Assembly: GCF_009733845.1 (NCBI RefSeq)
Contig: NZ_WNXZ01000002.1
Coordinates: 62,001 to 126,000 of the forward strand
DNA length: 64,000 nt
Reading direction: 5' to 3'
DNA from: Pseudactinotalea terrae
GTDB taxonomy: Bacteria; Actinomycetota; Actinomycetes; Actinomycetales; Beutenbergiaceae
Under the pieces are notes generated by a model. It was not told the DNA's origin and made no database searches. It worked only from the letters and a program-made list of their open reading frames with translations. Below, one piece after another: positions 19,309 to 28,194 of the stretch. A program made the translations under genes and the position numbers. The stretch's first letter is position 1. Each line of letters opens with the position of its first letter.

Positions 19309-20630
19309 GAGCTCTCCCAGAGAGGTTCGACGGCGGAGCGCAGCAACGCGCCGACGTCACCGAGGCGGTGGGCGCGGTCGCGCACGACGACCTCGCCGGC
19401 GACGACCACCGTGCGCACATCGGCGGCGCCTGCCACGAGAGTGGCCTGCGCGGGGTCGGTGCCCGCCATGCGCGGGGTGTCGAGGTCGAGCGCGACCAGG
19501 TCCGCCGGTGCGCCGACCTCGAGGCTGCCGCCGGGCTGGCCGAGGGCGCGCTGACCGTGCTCGGTGGCGACCTGCAGCAGCGTGCCCGGCGCGAAGCCGG
19601 AGCGCTCGCCGGAGCGGAGGCGCTGGTGGGCGTCGAGGCGCTGGGCCTCGAGCAGGATGTCGCTGCTCGCGTGCTGGTCGGTGCCCAGGCACAGCGGGCT
19701 ACCCGCGGCGGCGAGCTCGGGGAAGGGGCCGATGCCGTCGGCGAGGTCGGCCTCGGTGGTGGGGCACGCGCACACCGCGGTCGCGGTCTGCCCGAGCAGC
19801 GCGATGTCGGCGGGGGACAGGTGGATGGCATGGACCGCCGTCGTGAAGGGGCCGAGCAGGCCGTGGTCGGCGAGCAGGCGCGTGGGCGTGACGCCGTGCG
19901 CGGCCACGCACGCCTCGTTCTCGGCGGGTTGCTCGGAGAGGTGGACGTGCAGGGGTTCGCCCTCGGCTGCTGCGGCGATCACGGGCAGGGCCTCGGCCGG
20001 GACCGCCCGCACCGAGTGCACGGCCGACCCGATCACCACGCGCGGGCCGGCCAGCACTCGCAGCTGCTCGTGCCGCCCGGACCAGGCGTCGGCGGTGCCG
20101 TCCGAGAAGCGCAGCTGCTCGTCCGCCAGGGGCGCGTACCCGGAGCCGGTGAGGCCGCCGGCGAGGTAGCAGGTGTCGAGGAGGGTGAGGCGGAGGCCGG
20201 CGTCGGCGGCTGCCTGCACGAGTGCCGTGGACATCGCGAGCGGGTCGGCGTACCGGGTGCCGCCGGGGGCGTGGTGCAGGTAGTGGAACTCGCCGACGGA
20301 CGTGATCCCCGCCAGCACCATCTCCGCATAGCTGGCGCGGGCGAGGGCGAGGTAGGAGTCCGGGTCGAGCCGGGCTGCGACCGCGTACATCCGCGTGCGC
20401 CAGGTCCAGAAGGTGCCGCCCTCGCCGTGGGTGCGGCCTCGCAACGCGCGGTGGAACGCGTGCGAGTGGGCGTTCGCGAGCCCCGGGAGCACGAGGCCCC
20501 GGAGCCGCTCGTCCTCCGGCTGCGGGTCGGCGTCCGCGACGATCCCCACGATCACCCCACCCGAGGCGACGATCCGCACCCGTGAGGCGACGCCGTCGGG
20601 CAACCACGCCCGCTCGCACCAGAAGGTCAC
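19305..20630 (-). CDS. hutF: Formimidoylglutamate deiminase
   Basis: From the GTG at 20630 the product is about 441 residues. A GGGAGG ribosome site lies 9 bases upstream. It is an amidohydrolase with [40 protein letters not shown] and [16 protein letters not shown], matching HutF. HutF gives N-formylglutamate and ammonia rather than glutamate and formamide. This five-step route needs a deformylase; the M20 enzyme next door is the candidate. A family R2 palindrome lies immediately upstream of its ribosome site. Confidence 0.93.
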   Translation of the reverse strand: MTFWCERAWLPDGVASRVRIVASGGVIVGIVADADPQPEDERLRGLVLPGLANAHSHAFHRALRGRTHGEGGTFWTWRTRMYAVAARLDPDSYLALARASYAEMVLAGITSVGEFHYLHHAPGGTRYADPLAMSTALVQAAADAGLRLTLLDTCYLAGGLTGSGYAPLADEQLRFSDGTADAWSGRHEQLRVLAGPRVVIGSAVHSVRAVPAEALPVIAAAAEGEPLHVHLSEQPAENEACVAAHGVTPTRLLADHGLLGPFTTAVHAIHLSPADIALLGQTATAVCACPTTEADLADGIGPFPELAAAGSPLCLGTDQHASSDILLEAQRLDAHQRLRSGERSGFAPGTLLQVATEHGQRALGQPGGSLEVGAPADLVALDLDTPRMAGTDPAQATLVAGAADVRTVVVAGEVVVRDRAHRLGDVGALLRSAVEPLWESS

Positions 20631-20650
20631 CGAGCTGCACCTCCCTGACG

Positions 20651-20720
20651 CCGAGTTCGTTGCCGACCGTTCAGTTCGTCGGGTGCACCCACCGAGCTCG
20701 ACGGTCGGCAACGAACTCGG
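20651..20720. repeat. Palindromic repeat (family R2) between the M20 gene and hutF
   Basis: CCGAGTTCGTTGCCGACCGT (20651-20670) is the exact complement of 20701-20720. The middle carries a second partial inverted part around GTTCGTCGGGTGCACCCA. Related copies occur at 21969-22040 and 40747-40820. It lies inside the hut operon and ends 5-10 bases from the hutF ribosome site, so its hairpin may lower hutF expression. Confidence 0.8.
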
Positions 20721-20742
20721 TGCGCGAGGGGCCGGATGCCGC

Positions 20743-21960
20743 TCACGCGAGGTCCTCGATCACACGCGCGAGGGCCTCGATGCCGGCGACGCAGTCGGCC
20801 TCCTCGGCGTGCTCGGCAGGGCTGTGGCTGACGCCGGTCGGGTTGCGGACGAACAGCATCGCGGCGGGGATGCCGGCGGCGGAGAGGATGCCGGCGTCGT
20901 GGCCGGCGCCGGTCGGGAGCACCGGGGCGTCGCCGAGCAGGGTCGCCAGGCGGTCCCGGAGCGGCACGTCGAGCTCGGTCGACGGCGTCCAGGACTCCTC
21001 GCTCGCTTCGCTCCCGACGGCGGTGCTCACCTCGGTCACGACGCGGCGGACCGCGTCGGGGTCGGGTCCGCGGGCGTCGAGCCAGGCGGTGACCTGGGAG
21101 GGGATGGCGTTGACGCCGTTGGGGTGCACGTGGACCTTGGCGACGGTCGCGACCGTGCCGTGCTGGTGCGCCGCCGCGCGGGCCGTGGTGATCGCGCTCG
21201 CGAGCCGGAGCATCGGGTCCTCACGGTCCGGCAGGCGCGTGGTGCCGGCGTGGTCGGCGCGGCCGTGCAGGTCCAGGCGCCAACGGCCGTGGGGCCAGAT
21301 CGCGCTCGCGACGCCGACCGCAGCGCTCTCGTCGATGAGCGCCCGCCCCTGTTCGACGTGCAGCTCCACGAAGGTGCCGATGCGGCGGAGCGCCTCCTCG
21401 TCGCGGCCGACGTGCGCCGGGTTCAGCCCGGCCGCGGCCATCGCGTCGGCGACGCTGGTGCCCTGGGCGTCGGTCAGCGCCCGGCCACGGTCGGCGTCGA
21501 GCTCGCCGGTCAGCAGCCGGGAGCCCGCACATGCGATGCCGAACCGCGCGCCCTCCTCGTCGGCGAAGCACGCGATACCGATCGGCCGCTCGGGCGCGCG
21601 CCCCGCTGCCCGCAGCATCTCCAGCGCAGCGAACGCCGAGACCACCCCGAGCGGGCCGTCGAAGGCGCCGCCGTCGGGGACCGAGTCGAGGTGCGAGCCG
21701 AGCACCAGCGGCGCCCGCCCGGCCGCCACGGCGGCGTCCGGGTCGCCGGTCCACGCCCACAGGTTCCCGCACCTGTCGGTCACGACCTCCATCCCGAGCC
21801 CGCCCGCACGCCCGAGGAACCACTCCCGCAACGTCGCGTCCTCGGGCGTCCACGCGAACCGCCGGTACCCGCCCGAGCGGGCGTCCCGCCCCACGTCGCC
21901 CAGAGCAGCCCAGTCCGAACGGAACGCAGCCTCGGCCAGGCGAGCTCCGCCGTCGGGCAC
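20743..21960 (-). CDS. M20 amidohydrolase, allantoate/N-carbamoyl type, in hut operon
   Basis: About 405 residues. The metal-binding motifs of the allantoate amidohydrolase group are present: LGSHLDSVPDGGAFDGPLG, ACFADEEGARFG, ELHVEQGRAL, HAGTTRLPDREDP and PTGAGHDAGILS. In a hut operon with HutF the missing step is removal of the formyl group from N-formylglutamate. I infer this gene does that in place of the unrelated HutG, because no hutG is seen here. The GTG at 21960 is chosen: the frame stays open to 22074 but that part is the R2 repeat. Allantoate or carbamoyl-amino-acid use is the alternative. Confidence 0.82.
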   Translation of the reverse strand: MPDGGARLAEAAFRSDWAALGDVGRDARSGGYRRFAWTPEDATLREWFLGRAGGLGMEVVTDRCGNLWAWTGDPDAAVAAGRAPLVLGSHLDSVPDGGAFDGPLGVVSAFAALEMLRAAGRAPERPIGIACFADEEGARFGIACAGSRLLTGELDADRGRALTDAQGTSVADAMAAAGLNPAHVGRDEEALRRIGTFVELHVEQGRALIDESAAVGVASAIWPHGRWRLDLHGRADHAGTTRLPDREDPMLRLASAITTARAAAHQHGTVATVAKVHVHPNGVNAIPSQVTAWLDARGPDPDAVRRVVTEVSTAVGSEASEESWTPSTELDVPLRDRLATLLGDAPVLPTGAGHDAGILSAAGIPAAMLFVRNPTGVSHSPAEHAEEADCVAGIEALARVIEDLA

Positions 21961-21968
21961 CCCCGCTC

Positions 21969-22040
21969 GCCCAGTTCGTTCCCGATCGTCGAGTTCGCCT
22001 GGTGCGCCCGACGATCTCGACGATGTGGAACGAACTGGGC
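21969..22040. repeat. Palindromic repeat (family R2) between hutU and the M20 gene
   Basis: GCCCAGTTCGTTCC (21969-21982) pairs exactly with GGAACGAACTGGGC (22027-22040). The centre GAGTTCGCCTGGTGC and CCCGACGA-TCTCGACGATG matches the copy at 40747-40820. The element ends 8 bases from the chosen GTG of the M20 gene and 37 bases after hutU. Confidence 0.8.
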
Positions 22041-22077
22041 GGGGTGGGGTGGCGGGGGCGGGCGGCTCGGCCAACGC

Positions 22078-23733
22078 TCAGCCCTCCCGCATCGGGACGC
22101 GGACGCCACGCTCGGCGGCGACCTGCTCGGCGCGGTCGTAGCCCGCGTCGACGTGCCGGATCACGCCCATGCCCGGGTCGTTGGTGAGCACGCGCTCGAG
22201 CTTGGCGGCGGCGATGTCGGTGCCGTCGGCGAGGCTGACCTGGCCGGCGTGGATCGACCGGCCGATCCCCACACCGCCGCCGTGGTGGATCGACACCCAG
22301 GTCGCACCCGAGGAGGTGGCGGTGAGCGCGTTGAGCAAGGGCCAGTCGGCGATGGCGTCGGAGCCGTCGGCCATCGCCTCGGTCTCGCGATACGGGGAGG
22401 CGACCGAGCCCGCGTCGAGGTGGTCGCGGCCGATGACGATCGGGGCGCTGATCTGGCCGCCCGCCACCAGCTCGTTGAACCGCAGCCCCGCACGGTCGCG
22501 CTCGCCGTAGCCGAGCCAGCAGATGCGGGCCGGCAGGCCTTGGAAGGCGACCTTCTGCTGCGCCGCGGTGATCCAGCGGTGCAGGTGCTCGTTGTCCGGG
22601 AACAGGTCGAGGACCGCCCGGTCCGTGACCTCGATGTCCTGGGGGTCGCCGGACAGCGCGGCCCACCGGAATGGCCCCTTGCCCTCGCAGAACAGCGGCC
22701 GGATGTAGGCGGGCACGAAGCCAGGGAAGGCGAAGGCGCGGTCGTACCCGCCCTGGCGGGCCTCGTCACGGATCGAGTTGCCGTAGTCGAAGACCTCGGC
22801 GCCCGCGTCCATGAAACCGACCATGGCCTCGACGTGACGCGCCATCGACTCACGCGCCCGGTCGGTGAACTCCTCGGGCTTGCGGTCGGCGTAGTCCGCC
22901 CAGTCCTCGAGAGCCACGCCCTCGGGAAGGTAGGAGAGCGGGTCGTGCGCCGAGGTCTGGTCGGTGACGACGTCGATCTCGACGCCGCGGCGGAGCAGCT
23001 CGGGGAAGACCTCGGCGGCGTTGCCCACCACGCCGACCGAGAGCGCTCGACGCGCCGCTCTCGCGGCCAGGCAGAGCTCGACGGCGTCGTCCAGGTCCTC
23101 CGCGACCGTGTCCAGGTAGCGGTGCTCCACGCGCCGGTGCAGCCGCGCGGGATCGACGTCGACGACGAGGCACACCCCCTCGTTGAGCGTCACCGCGAGC
23201 GGCTGCGCGCCGCCCATGCCGCCGCACCCACCGGTGAGCGTGAGCGTCCCGGCGAGGCTGCCGCCGAACCGCTTGGCGGCCACCGCGGCGAAGGTCTCGT
23301 AGGTGCCCTGCAGGATGCCCTGGGTGCCGATGTAGATCCAGGACCCCGCGGTCATCTGCCCGTACATCGTCAGGCCCAGGTGCTCCAGACGCCGGAACTC
23401 GGGCCAGGTGGCCCAGTCGCCCACGAGGTTGGAGTTGGCGATGAGCACCCGCGGCGCCCACTCGTGGGTGCGAAACACCCCGACCGGGCGGCCGGACTGC
23501 ACGAGCATCGTCTCGTCGTCGGCCAGCGTGGTGAGAGTGCGGACCATCGCGTCGAAGCTGGCCCAGTCGCGCGCCGCGCGCCCGGTGCCGCCGTAGACCA
23601 CGAGGTCGTCCGGGCGTTCGGCGACCTCGGGGTCGAGGTTGTTCATCAGCATCCGCAGCGGAGCCTCGGTGCTCCAGCTACGGGCGGTCAACGTGGTGCC
23701 CCGAGGGGCACGGACCTGCCGTGCGCCGTCCAT
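22078..23733 (-). CDS. hutU: Urocanate hydratase (urocanase)
   Basis: The 551-residue enzyme adds water to urocanate using tightly bound NAD, the second step of histidine breakdown. [34 protein letters not shown], the NAD-binding [30 protein letters not shown] and [19 protein letters not shown] are all family motifs. Length is normal. It is the first gene of hutU-M20-hutF-hutI-NmrA and diverges from the Nudix gene. Confidence 0.96.
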   Translation of the reverse strand: MDGARQVRAPRGTTLTARSWSTEAPLRMLMNNLDPEVAERPDDLVVYGGTGRAARDWASFDAMVRTLTTLADDETMLVQSGRPVGVFRTHEWAPRVLIANSNLVGDWATWPEFRRLEHLGLTMYGQMTAGSWIYIGTQGILQGTYETFAAVAAKRFGGSLAGTLTLTGGCGGMGGAQPLAVTLNEGVCLVVDVDPARLHRRVEHRYLDTVAEDLDDAVELCLAARAARRALSVGVVGNAAEVFPELLRRGVEIDVVTDQTSAHDPLSYLPEGVALEDWADYADRKPEEFTDRARESMARHVEAMVGFMDAGAEVFDYGNSIRDEARQGGYDRAFAFPGFVPAYIRPLFCEGKGPFRWAALSGDPQDIEVTDRAVLDLFPDNEHLHRWITAAQQKVAFQGLPARICWLGYGERDRAGLRFNELVAGGQISAPIVIGRDHLDAGSVASPYRETEAMADGSDAIADWPLLNALTATSSGATWVSIHHGGGVGIGRSIHAGQVSLADGTDIAAAKLERVLTNDPGMGVIRHVDAGYDRAEQVAAERGVRVPMREG

Positions 23734-23795
23734 CCCGCCACGCTAGCCAGCGGGTCGCCGGCCGTCAGCGGTTCGGCGGCTGGGACGATGGACGG

Positions 23796-24344
23796 ATGGG
23801 CGAGGACCGGTGGCACGAGCGGGTCGCGCGGCTCTACGGCACCGAGCGCGTCGGGTACGCCAGCTGCGACGTGCGCTACACGACCGACCCGCCGCCCGAG
23901 GAGCTGGTGAGCCGGCTGCACCTGGTGGCGGTCACGCCCGTGGGGGACGTGGTGGTGAGCAGGTCGATCCAGGGCTGGCGGTTCCTGCCCGGCGGCACGC
24001 GCGAGCCGGGGGAGTCGCTGCTCGAGCTCGCGCGGCGGGAGCTCGTCGAGGAGGCGGGCGCGCGGCTGATCGGCGATCCCACCCCGTTCTCGTCGTTCGT
24101 GGCCGACAGCCGCACCGCGGAACCGTACCGGCCGCACCTGCCACACCCGCGGGCGTACTGGCTGCACGCGGTCGCCCAGGTCGAGGTGATGGGTCCGCCG
24201 AGCAACCCGGACGACGGCGAGCAGGTCACCGAGGTGCTGCAGCTCGCACCTGGTGAGGCGGTCGAGTACATCGCCGAGCACGACACCATCCACGCCGACG
24301 TGCTCGCCCACGCGATCGCGCTCGGGCTGCTGACGGCGCGCTGA
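23796..24344 (+). CDS. Nudix hydrolase
   Basis: The 182-residue protein carries the complete Nudix box, starting GGTREPGESLLELARRELV and ending EEAG, which binds Mg and cleaves X-linked nucleoside diphosphates. A C-terminal helix part follows. ATG at 23796 gives the natural N-terminus MGEDRWHERVARLYG; the longer frame runs into the hutU promoter. The substrate is unknown. It ends before a palindrome shared with convergent hutH. Confidence 0.88.
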   Translation: MGEDRWHERVARLYGTERVGYASCDVRYTTDPPPEELVSRLHLVAVTPVGDVVVSRSIQGWRFLPGGTREPGESLLELARRELVEEAGARLIGDPTPFSSFVADSRTAEPYRPHLPHPRAYWLHAVAQVEVMGPPSNPDDGEQVTEVLQLAPGEAVEYIAEHDTIHADVLAHAIALGLLTAR

Positions 24345-24351
24345 AACAAAG

Positions 24352-24410
24352 TCCACGCTCGATGGCGCGGGCGCGGCCAGACAACCGGTTGCCATCGCAT
24401 CGAGCGTGGA
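24352..24410. terminator. Palindrome between the Nudix gene and hutH
   Basis: TCCACGCTCGATG (24352-24364) pairs with CATCGAGCGTGGA (24398-24410), a perfect 13-base stem between two convergent genes. It likely ends transcription in both directions. Confidence 0.65.
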
Positions 24411-24480
24411 GAACGTTCCAGATGGGATCGTCGAGGCGGGTGGATCCGGCCGCGCGGTTCCACGTCCCCCAGGCGGGGCG

Positions 24481-26079
24481 CTACTGAAGCGTCACGTGTC
24501 GCTGGGCCGTGGCGACCACCGCGCCGTCGCGCACGAGCCGATAGCTCGTCTCGATCTCGGGGGAAAGGTACCGGTCGGGGCCCGGCGCCCCGACGCCGTG
24601 CTCCCGCAGCAGCTGCACGACGGCGGTGCTCGCCGGGGCGGGCCGCAGCGGGCTGCGGAGGTCGAGGGCACGGGCCGACGTCATGACCTCGATCGCGAGG
24701 ACGCGCGTGAGGCCGTCGACGGCGCGGCGCAGCTTGCGTGCTGCACCCCACCCCATCGAGACGTGGTCCTCCTGCATCGCCGAGCTCGGGATCGAGTCGA
24801 CACTCGCCGGCACCGCGAGCCGCTTCAGCTCCGCGACCACCCCAGCCTGCGTGTACTGGGCGATCATCAGCCCGGAGTCGACGCCGGGGTCGTGCGCGAG
24901 GAACGGCGGCAGGCCGTTGTTGCGTGCGGCGTCGAGGAACCGGTCGGTGCGGCGCTCGGACATCGAGGCGGCATCCGCCACCGCGATCGCGAGGAAGTCG
25001 AGCACATAGGCGACCGGGGCGCCGTGGAAGTTGCCGTTCGACTCCACACGCCCGGGGGCTCCGCCCCCGGGTTCACCCGAAGTCAGATCGCCACGCCCCT
25101 CATCGGACAGCACCACCGGGTTGTCGATCGACGCCGCCAGCTCCCGCTCGGCGACCGTGAGCGCGTGCGCGATGGTGTCGCGAACGGCGCCGTGCACCTG
25201 CGGCGAGCAGCGCAGCGAGTACGCGTCCTGGACCCGGTTGCAGTCCGGGCCGCGGTGCGAGGCGACCACGCCGGAGTCGGCGAGCAGCGCCCTGAGGTTG
25301 GCCGCGCTGGCCGCCTGCCCGGGGTGCGGGCGCAGCGCCTGCAGCTCGGCCGCGAACACCCGGTCGGTGCCCAGCTGCGCCTCGACCGACATGGCTGCGG
25401 CGACATCGGCGGTCCGCAGCAGCATCGTCAGGTCCGCGATCGCCATCAGCAGCATGCCGAGCATGCCGTCGGTGCCGTTGATGAGCGCGAGCCCCTCCTT
25501 GGCGTCGAGCTCCACGGGGGCGAGCCCCGCCCGGGCGAGCGCCTCAGCGGCAGGGTGGCTCTCGCCGTCGGGAGTCATCACCTCGCCCTCGCCCATGAGG
25601 GCGAGCGCGCAGTGCGAGAGCGGTGCGAGGTCGCCCGAGCAGCCGAGCGAGCCGTACTCGCGGACCACGGGTGTGATGTCGTGGTTCAGGAGATCGGCAA
25701 GCAGCTGCGCGGTCGCGAGATGCACGCCGGTGTGGCCTCCCGCGACCGTCGACAGCCGCAGCAGCATCATCGCTCGCACGACCTCCACCTCGACAGGCGG
25801 TCCCGAGGATGCGGCGTGCGAGCGGATCAGCGAGCGCTGCAGGTCGGCGCGCCGCTCGGGGGCGATGTGCCGGGTGGCGAGCGCGCCGAACCCGGTGGAG
25901 ATGCCGTAGTGGGGAACGGCGTCGTCGGCGAGCGCGTCCACGACCGCGCGCGCCCTCTCGATCGCGGCGCTCGCCTCGGCGGTCAGCCGGACGGCGGCGC
26001 CGTCGCGGGCGACGGCGAGCAGGTCCTCGGGTGCGACGGGTCCGACGCCGACCTCGACAGTGAGTGCGGTGGTGTTCAC
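24481..26079 (-). CDS. hutH: Histidine ammonia-lyase
   Basis: About 532 residues from the GTG at 26079. The enzyme turns histidine into urocanate using the MIO group made from its own chain. Here the site reads GSLGCSGDLAPLSH, so MIO forms from Cys-Ser-Gly rather than Ala-Ser-Gly, as in other actinomycete HutH. HYGISTGFGALATRHI and SNGNFHGAPVAY are further active-site parts. A 15-residue insert just before VESNGNFHG comes from a palindromic DNA element (25047-25098). The gene is separate from hutU-hutI and reads in the same direction. Confidence 0.93.
   Translation of the reverse strand: MNTTALTVEVGVGPVAPEDLLAVARDGAAVRLTAEASAAIERARAVVDALADDAVPHYGISTGFGALATRHIAPERRADLQRSLIRSHAASSGPPVEVEVVRAMMLLRLSTVAGGHTGVHLATAQLLADLLNHDITPVVREYGSLGCSGDLAPLSHCALALMGEGEVMTPDGESHPAAEALARAGLAPVELDAKEGLALINGTDGMLGMLLMAIADLTMLLRTADVAAAMSVEAQLGTDRVFAAELQALRPHPGQAASAANLRALLADSGVVASHRGPDCNRVQDAYSLRCSPQVHGAVRDTIAHALTVAERELAASIDNPVVLSDEGRGDLTSGEPGGGAPGRVESNGNFHGAPVAYVLDFLAIAVADAASMSERRTDRFLDAARNNGLPPFLAHDPGVDSGLMIAQYTQAGVVAELKRLAVPASVDSIPSSAMQEDHVSMGWGAARKLRRAVDGLTRVLAIEVMTSARALDLRSPLRPAPASTAVVQLLREHGVGAPGPDRYLSPEIETSYRLVRDGAVVATAQRHVTLQ
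25047..25098. repeat. Palindromic element inserted in frame within hutH
   Basis: CCCGGGGGC and GCCCCCGGG flank TCC at 25051-25071, forming a strong hairpin. The stretch is bounded by a direct repeat CACGCCC (25047-25053 and 25092-25098), 45 bases apart. Removing 45 bases restores the normal HutH spacing DEGR-VESNGN. The added codons read GDLTSGEPGGGAPGR. This looks like an insertion with a target duplication that kept the frame. Confidence 0.7.
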
Positions 26080-26104
26080 CGGCTCATCTTCACGCACGGT
26101 GCCC

Positions 26105-26155
26105 GTGAGTGCGCACTTCCCCGGTGACTGCGCATCGTGCGCAGTGCGCACTCAC
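26105..26155. terminator. Palindrome between sirtuin gene and hutH
   Basis: GTGAGTGCGCACT (26105-26117) pairs with AGTGCGCACTCAC (26143-26155). It lies after the sirtuin stop and before the hutH start on the minus strand, so it probably separates the two transcripts. Confidence 0.6.
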
Positions 26156-26178
26156 CGTGGATGTTCGCAGTCAGCGGG

Positions 26179-27015
26179 TCAGAGGTCGGGGAGCGAGGCG
26201 GCGAGCTCGGCTAGGAACTCGGAGGTGCCGTCGTCGACGAGCAGGGTGGCGAGAGCGTCGCCCCGGGTCTCGCCGCGGTTCACGATCACCACGGGCTTGC
26301 CGGCCTTGGCGGCGTGCCGCACGAACCGCAGCCCGGACATCACGGCCAGCGAGCTGCCCGCGACGAGGAGGGCACCGCCGTCGTCGACCATCTCGTACGC
26401 GGCCGCGACCCGCTCCTTGGGCACGTTCTCCCCGAAGTAGACGATGTTCGGCTTGAGGATGCCACCGCAGACCTCGCACGGCGGCACCACGAAGCCGGCG
26501 GTGTCCGAGAGCACGGCATCGGCATCGGGGGCGATCTCGACATCGCCCACCTCGACGGCGAAATCCGGGTTCGCCTCGTCCAGCCGCTCGTGCATGTGCT
26601 CGCGCGTGAACACGGTCTTGCAGGTCAGGCAGATGACCTCGTTGTAGTGCCCGTGCAGGTCGATCACGTTCGTCGCGCCGGCCTGCTCGTGGAGGAGGTC
26701 GACGTTCTGGGTGATGATGCCGGAGAGCAGGCCGCGGCGCTCCAGCCCGGCCAGCGCGCGGTGGCCGGCGTTCGGGCGGGTGGTGCGCATGTGCCGCCAG
26801 CCCACGTGGTTGCGGGCCCAGTAGTGGCGGCGGAAGGCCTGGTCGCCGGCGAACTGCTGGAAGGTCATCGGGTTGCGCGGTGGGGAGTCCGGGCCGCGAT
26901 AGTCGGGGATGCCGGAGTCTGTCGAGATGCCCGCACCGGTGAGCACCGCCAGGCGGGTGCGGGCGAGGATCCCGACGGCGTCGCTCACGGTTCCGAGCCG
27001 GGTCGCCTTGGTCAC
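26179..27015 (-). CDS. Sir2-family NAD-dependent protein deacylase
   Basis: The 278-residue sirtuin has the NAD motifs LTGAGISTDSGIPDYRGP, IITQNVDLLHEQAG and the catalytic His in IDLHGHYNEVICL. Four zinc Cys are in CLTCKTV and CEVCGGILKPNIVYFGE. It should remove acyl groups from Lys side chains. GTG at 27015 starts VTKATRL; upstream sequence in frame is antisense-like. The large loop between the zinc Cys pairs (about 60 residues) is longer than in many bacterial members. Confidence 0.92.
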   Translation of the reverse strand: MTKATRLGTVSDAVGILARTRLAVLTGAGISTDSGIPDYRGPDSPPRNPMTFQQFAGDQAFRRHYWARNHVGWRHMRTTRPNAGHRALAGLERRGLLSGIITQNVDLLHEQAGATNVIDLHGHYNEVICLTCKTVFTREHMHERLDEANPDFAVEVGDVEIAPDADAVLSDTAGFVVPPCEVCGGILKPNIVYFGENVPKERVAAAYEMVDDGGALLVAGSSLAVMSGLRFVRHAAKAGKPVVIVNRGETRGDALATLLVDDGTSEFLAELAASLPDL

Positions 27016-27087
27016 GTGCCCACCGTATGCCCGGCGGGGGAGTGCTACCGATTGACGAGGCACCGCGCGTGGGATGGGATCAGCGGC

Positions 27088-27780
27088 ATGCCACGGGCCA
27101 GCCGGATGCGACGGACCCGCAGACTGCTGCGACTGCGGTGGACAGCGCACGTGGTCGTGCTCGTGCTGCTGTCGTTCGGGGCGACGACGGCGGCCGGTCT
27201 CGCCGGAGCTCAGTGGTGGTGGGCATTGCTCGGGTTCGTCGTGTACGCGGCCGGGCTCGTCGCGGCAGCGAGCTGGGTCTCGAAGCAGCTGGCGGCCCGG
27301 CAGGCGGGGGCCCTGGCTGCCGACCGCGCCGAGCTGAGCGCCGAGGAGCGGGCGCTGCCGTACGGGGTGGTTCAGAAGGGGAACGACCTGCTCCTGCCGA
27401 CCAAGACGAGCGTCGTCGTGCTCTGCGCCGTGCTGACGCTGCTGCTCCTCGGACTGGGCGTGGCACTGCTACTACCCATGGATGACCCCGCGATGACTGT
27501 GATGGGTGCGCTCGCGCTGCTGTTCGGGGCATGGCTGGCCGTGCTGACCTGGTGGGTGCGGGGGACCCGGATCCGCCTCACCCCCAAGGGGATCGAGTCG
27601 ACGATGGGACCCCGCCGGTTCCACACCTGGATCGAGATCCCCGAGATCAAGGTCGACCGGGCCATCGTGATCGTCAAGGCCGCCGGGGTGCCGCGGCCGC
27701 GCATCTGGATCCGGTGCGGGTTGCTCGAGGTGTCGGTCGCCGACGCTGTCGCGATGATCCGGAACATGCGGGCTTGGTGA
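27088..27780 (+). CDS. Membrane protein with PH-like cytoplasmic tail
   Basis: The 230-residue protein has a basic N-terminus, two hairpins of membrane helices (about residues 20-62 and 110-155) and a C-terminal part RIRLTPKGIESTMGPRRFHTWIEIPEI. That tail resembles bacterial PH-like domains found in small membrane proteins. No enzyme motif. It diverges from the sirtuin. Confidence 0.7.
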   Translation: MPRASRMRRTRRLLRLRWTAHVVVLVLLSFGATTAAGLAGAQWWWALLGFVVYAAGLVAAASWVSKQLAARQAGALAADRAELSAEERALPYGVVQKGNDLLLPTKTSVVVLCAVLTLLLLGLGVALLLPMDDPAMTVMGALALLFGAWLAVLTWWVRGTRIRLTPKGIESTMGPRRFHTWIEIPEIKVDRAIVIVKAAGVPRPRIWIRCGLLEVSVADAVAMIRNMRAW

Positions 27781-27797
27781 GGGGGCGCCCGCAGCTC

Positions 27798-27813
27798 GGC
27801 GGTAGCGGTGGGA
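27798..27813 (+). repeat. 16-base copy of the tRNA-Ser 3' end
   Basis: GGCGGTAGCGGTGGGA at 27798-27813 is identical to 27931-27946, which is the 3' end of the tRNA-Ser gene. The copies lie 133 bases apart in the same orientation, as attL/attR of an element would. No integrase or cargo remains between them. Confidence 0.45.
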
Positions 27814-27881
27814 CGCCGTCGCGCAGCGACGTGGTCCTTCGTCGCACGGCGCTGCGCTCCTCCCAAATCCCCCTGCCTGAT

Positions 27882-27930
27882 AACGGAATCAACCCCCGCC
27901 CGAAAAGCATGGGCGGGGGTTGATTCCGTT
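27882..27930 (-). terminator. 20-base perfect hairpin directly after tRNA-Ser
   Basis: AACGGAATCAACCCCCGCCC (27882-27901) is the exact complement of 27911-27930, with a 9-base loop. It starts right after the encoded CCA end of the tRNA on the minus strand. It is most simply the tRNA terminator, but it lacks a T run and its length is unusual. Confidence 0.7.
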
Positions 27931-28020
27931 GGCGGTAGCGGTGGGATTTGAACCCACGGTGGGCGATTAACCCACACAGCATTTCGAGTGCTGCACCTTC
28001 GGCCGCTCGGACACGCTACC
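27930..28020 (-). tRNA. tRNA-Ser (anticodon CGA), CCA encoded
   Basis: Read on the minus strand the gene begins GGTAGCGTGTCCGAGCGG and ends CGCTACC-G-CCA. The anticodon loop CTCGAAA gives anticodon CGA, reading UCG. A long variable arm (TGTGGGTTAATCGCCCAC region) is typical of class II serine tRNAs. The acceptor stem GGTAGCG/CGCTACC is perfect, and the T arm GTGGGTTCAAATCCCAC is standard. Confidence 0.96.
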
Positions 28021-28194
28021 TAGGCCGCTGGACAGGGTACCCAACGTGGCGGGTCGGCCCAAACCGAGGCCGCGCACCGACGTCGCGTCGCCCGAGTGCC
28101 CCTATGGCACCCCAGTGACGACATCAGGCCCTCCCGCGTGACTCCGCTGCCATCGGGGCGCCTGAGTCACGCCGCACGCGCTGTGAGCAGCGCC
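28021..28194. other. Gap between tRNA-Ser and amidotransferase gene
   Basis: This stretch holds the tRNA promoter region on its left side. On the right is an imperfect stem, GCGTGACT (28136-28143) with AGTCACGC (28165-28172), that may end the minus-strand amidotransferase transcript. No open frame of note. Confidence 0.5.

Noticed and set aside
20395-23910. 1171-codon plus-strand frame across the hut genes
   Set aside because: It lies opposite hutF, the M20 gene and hutU, whose motifs are unmistakable. The translated product is low-complexity.
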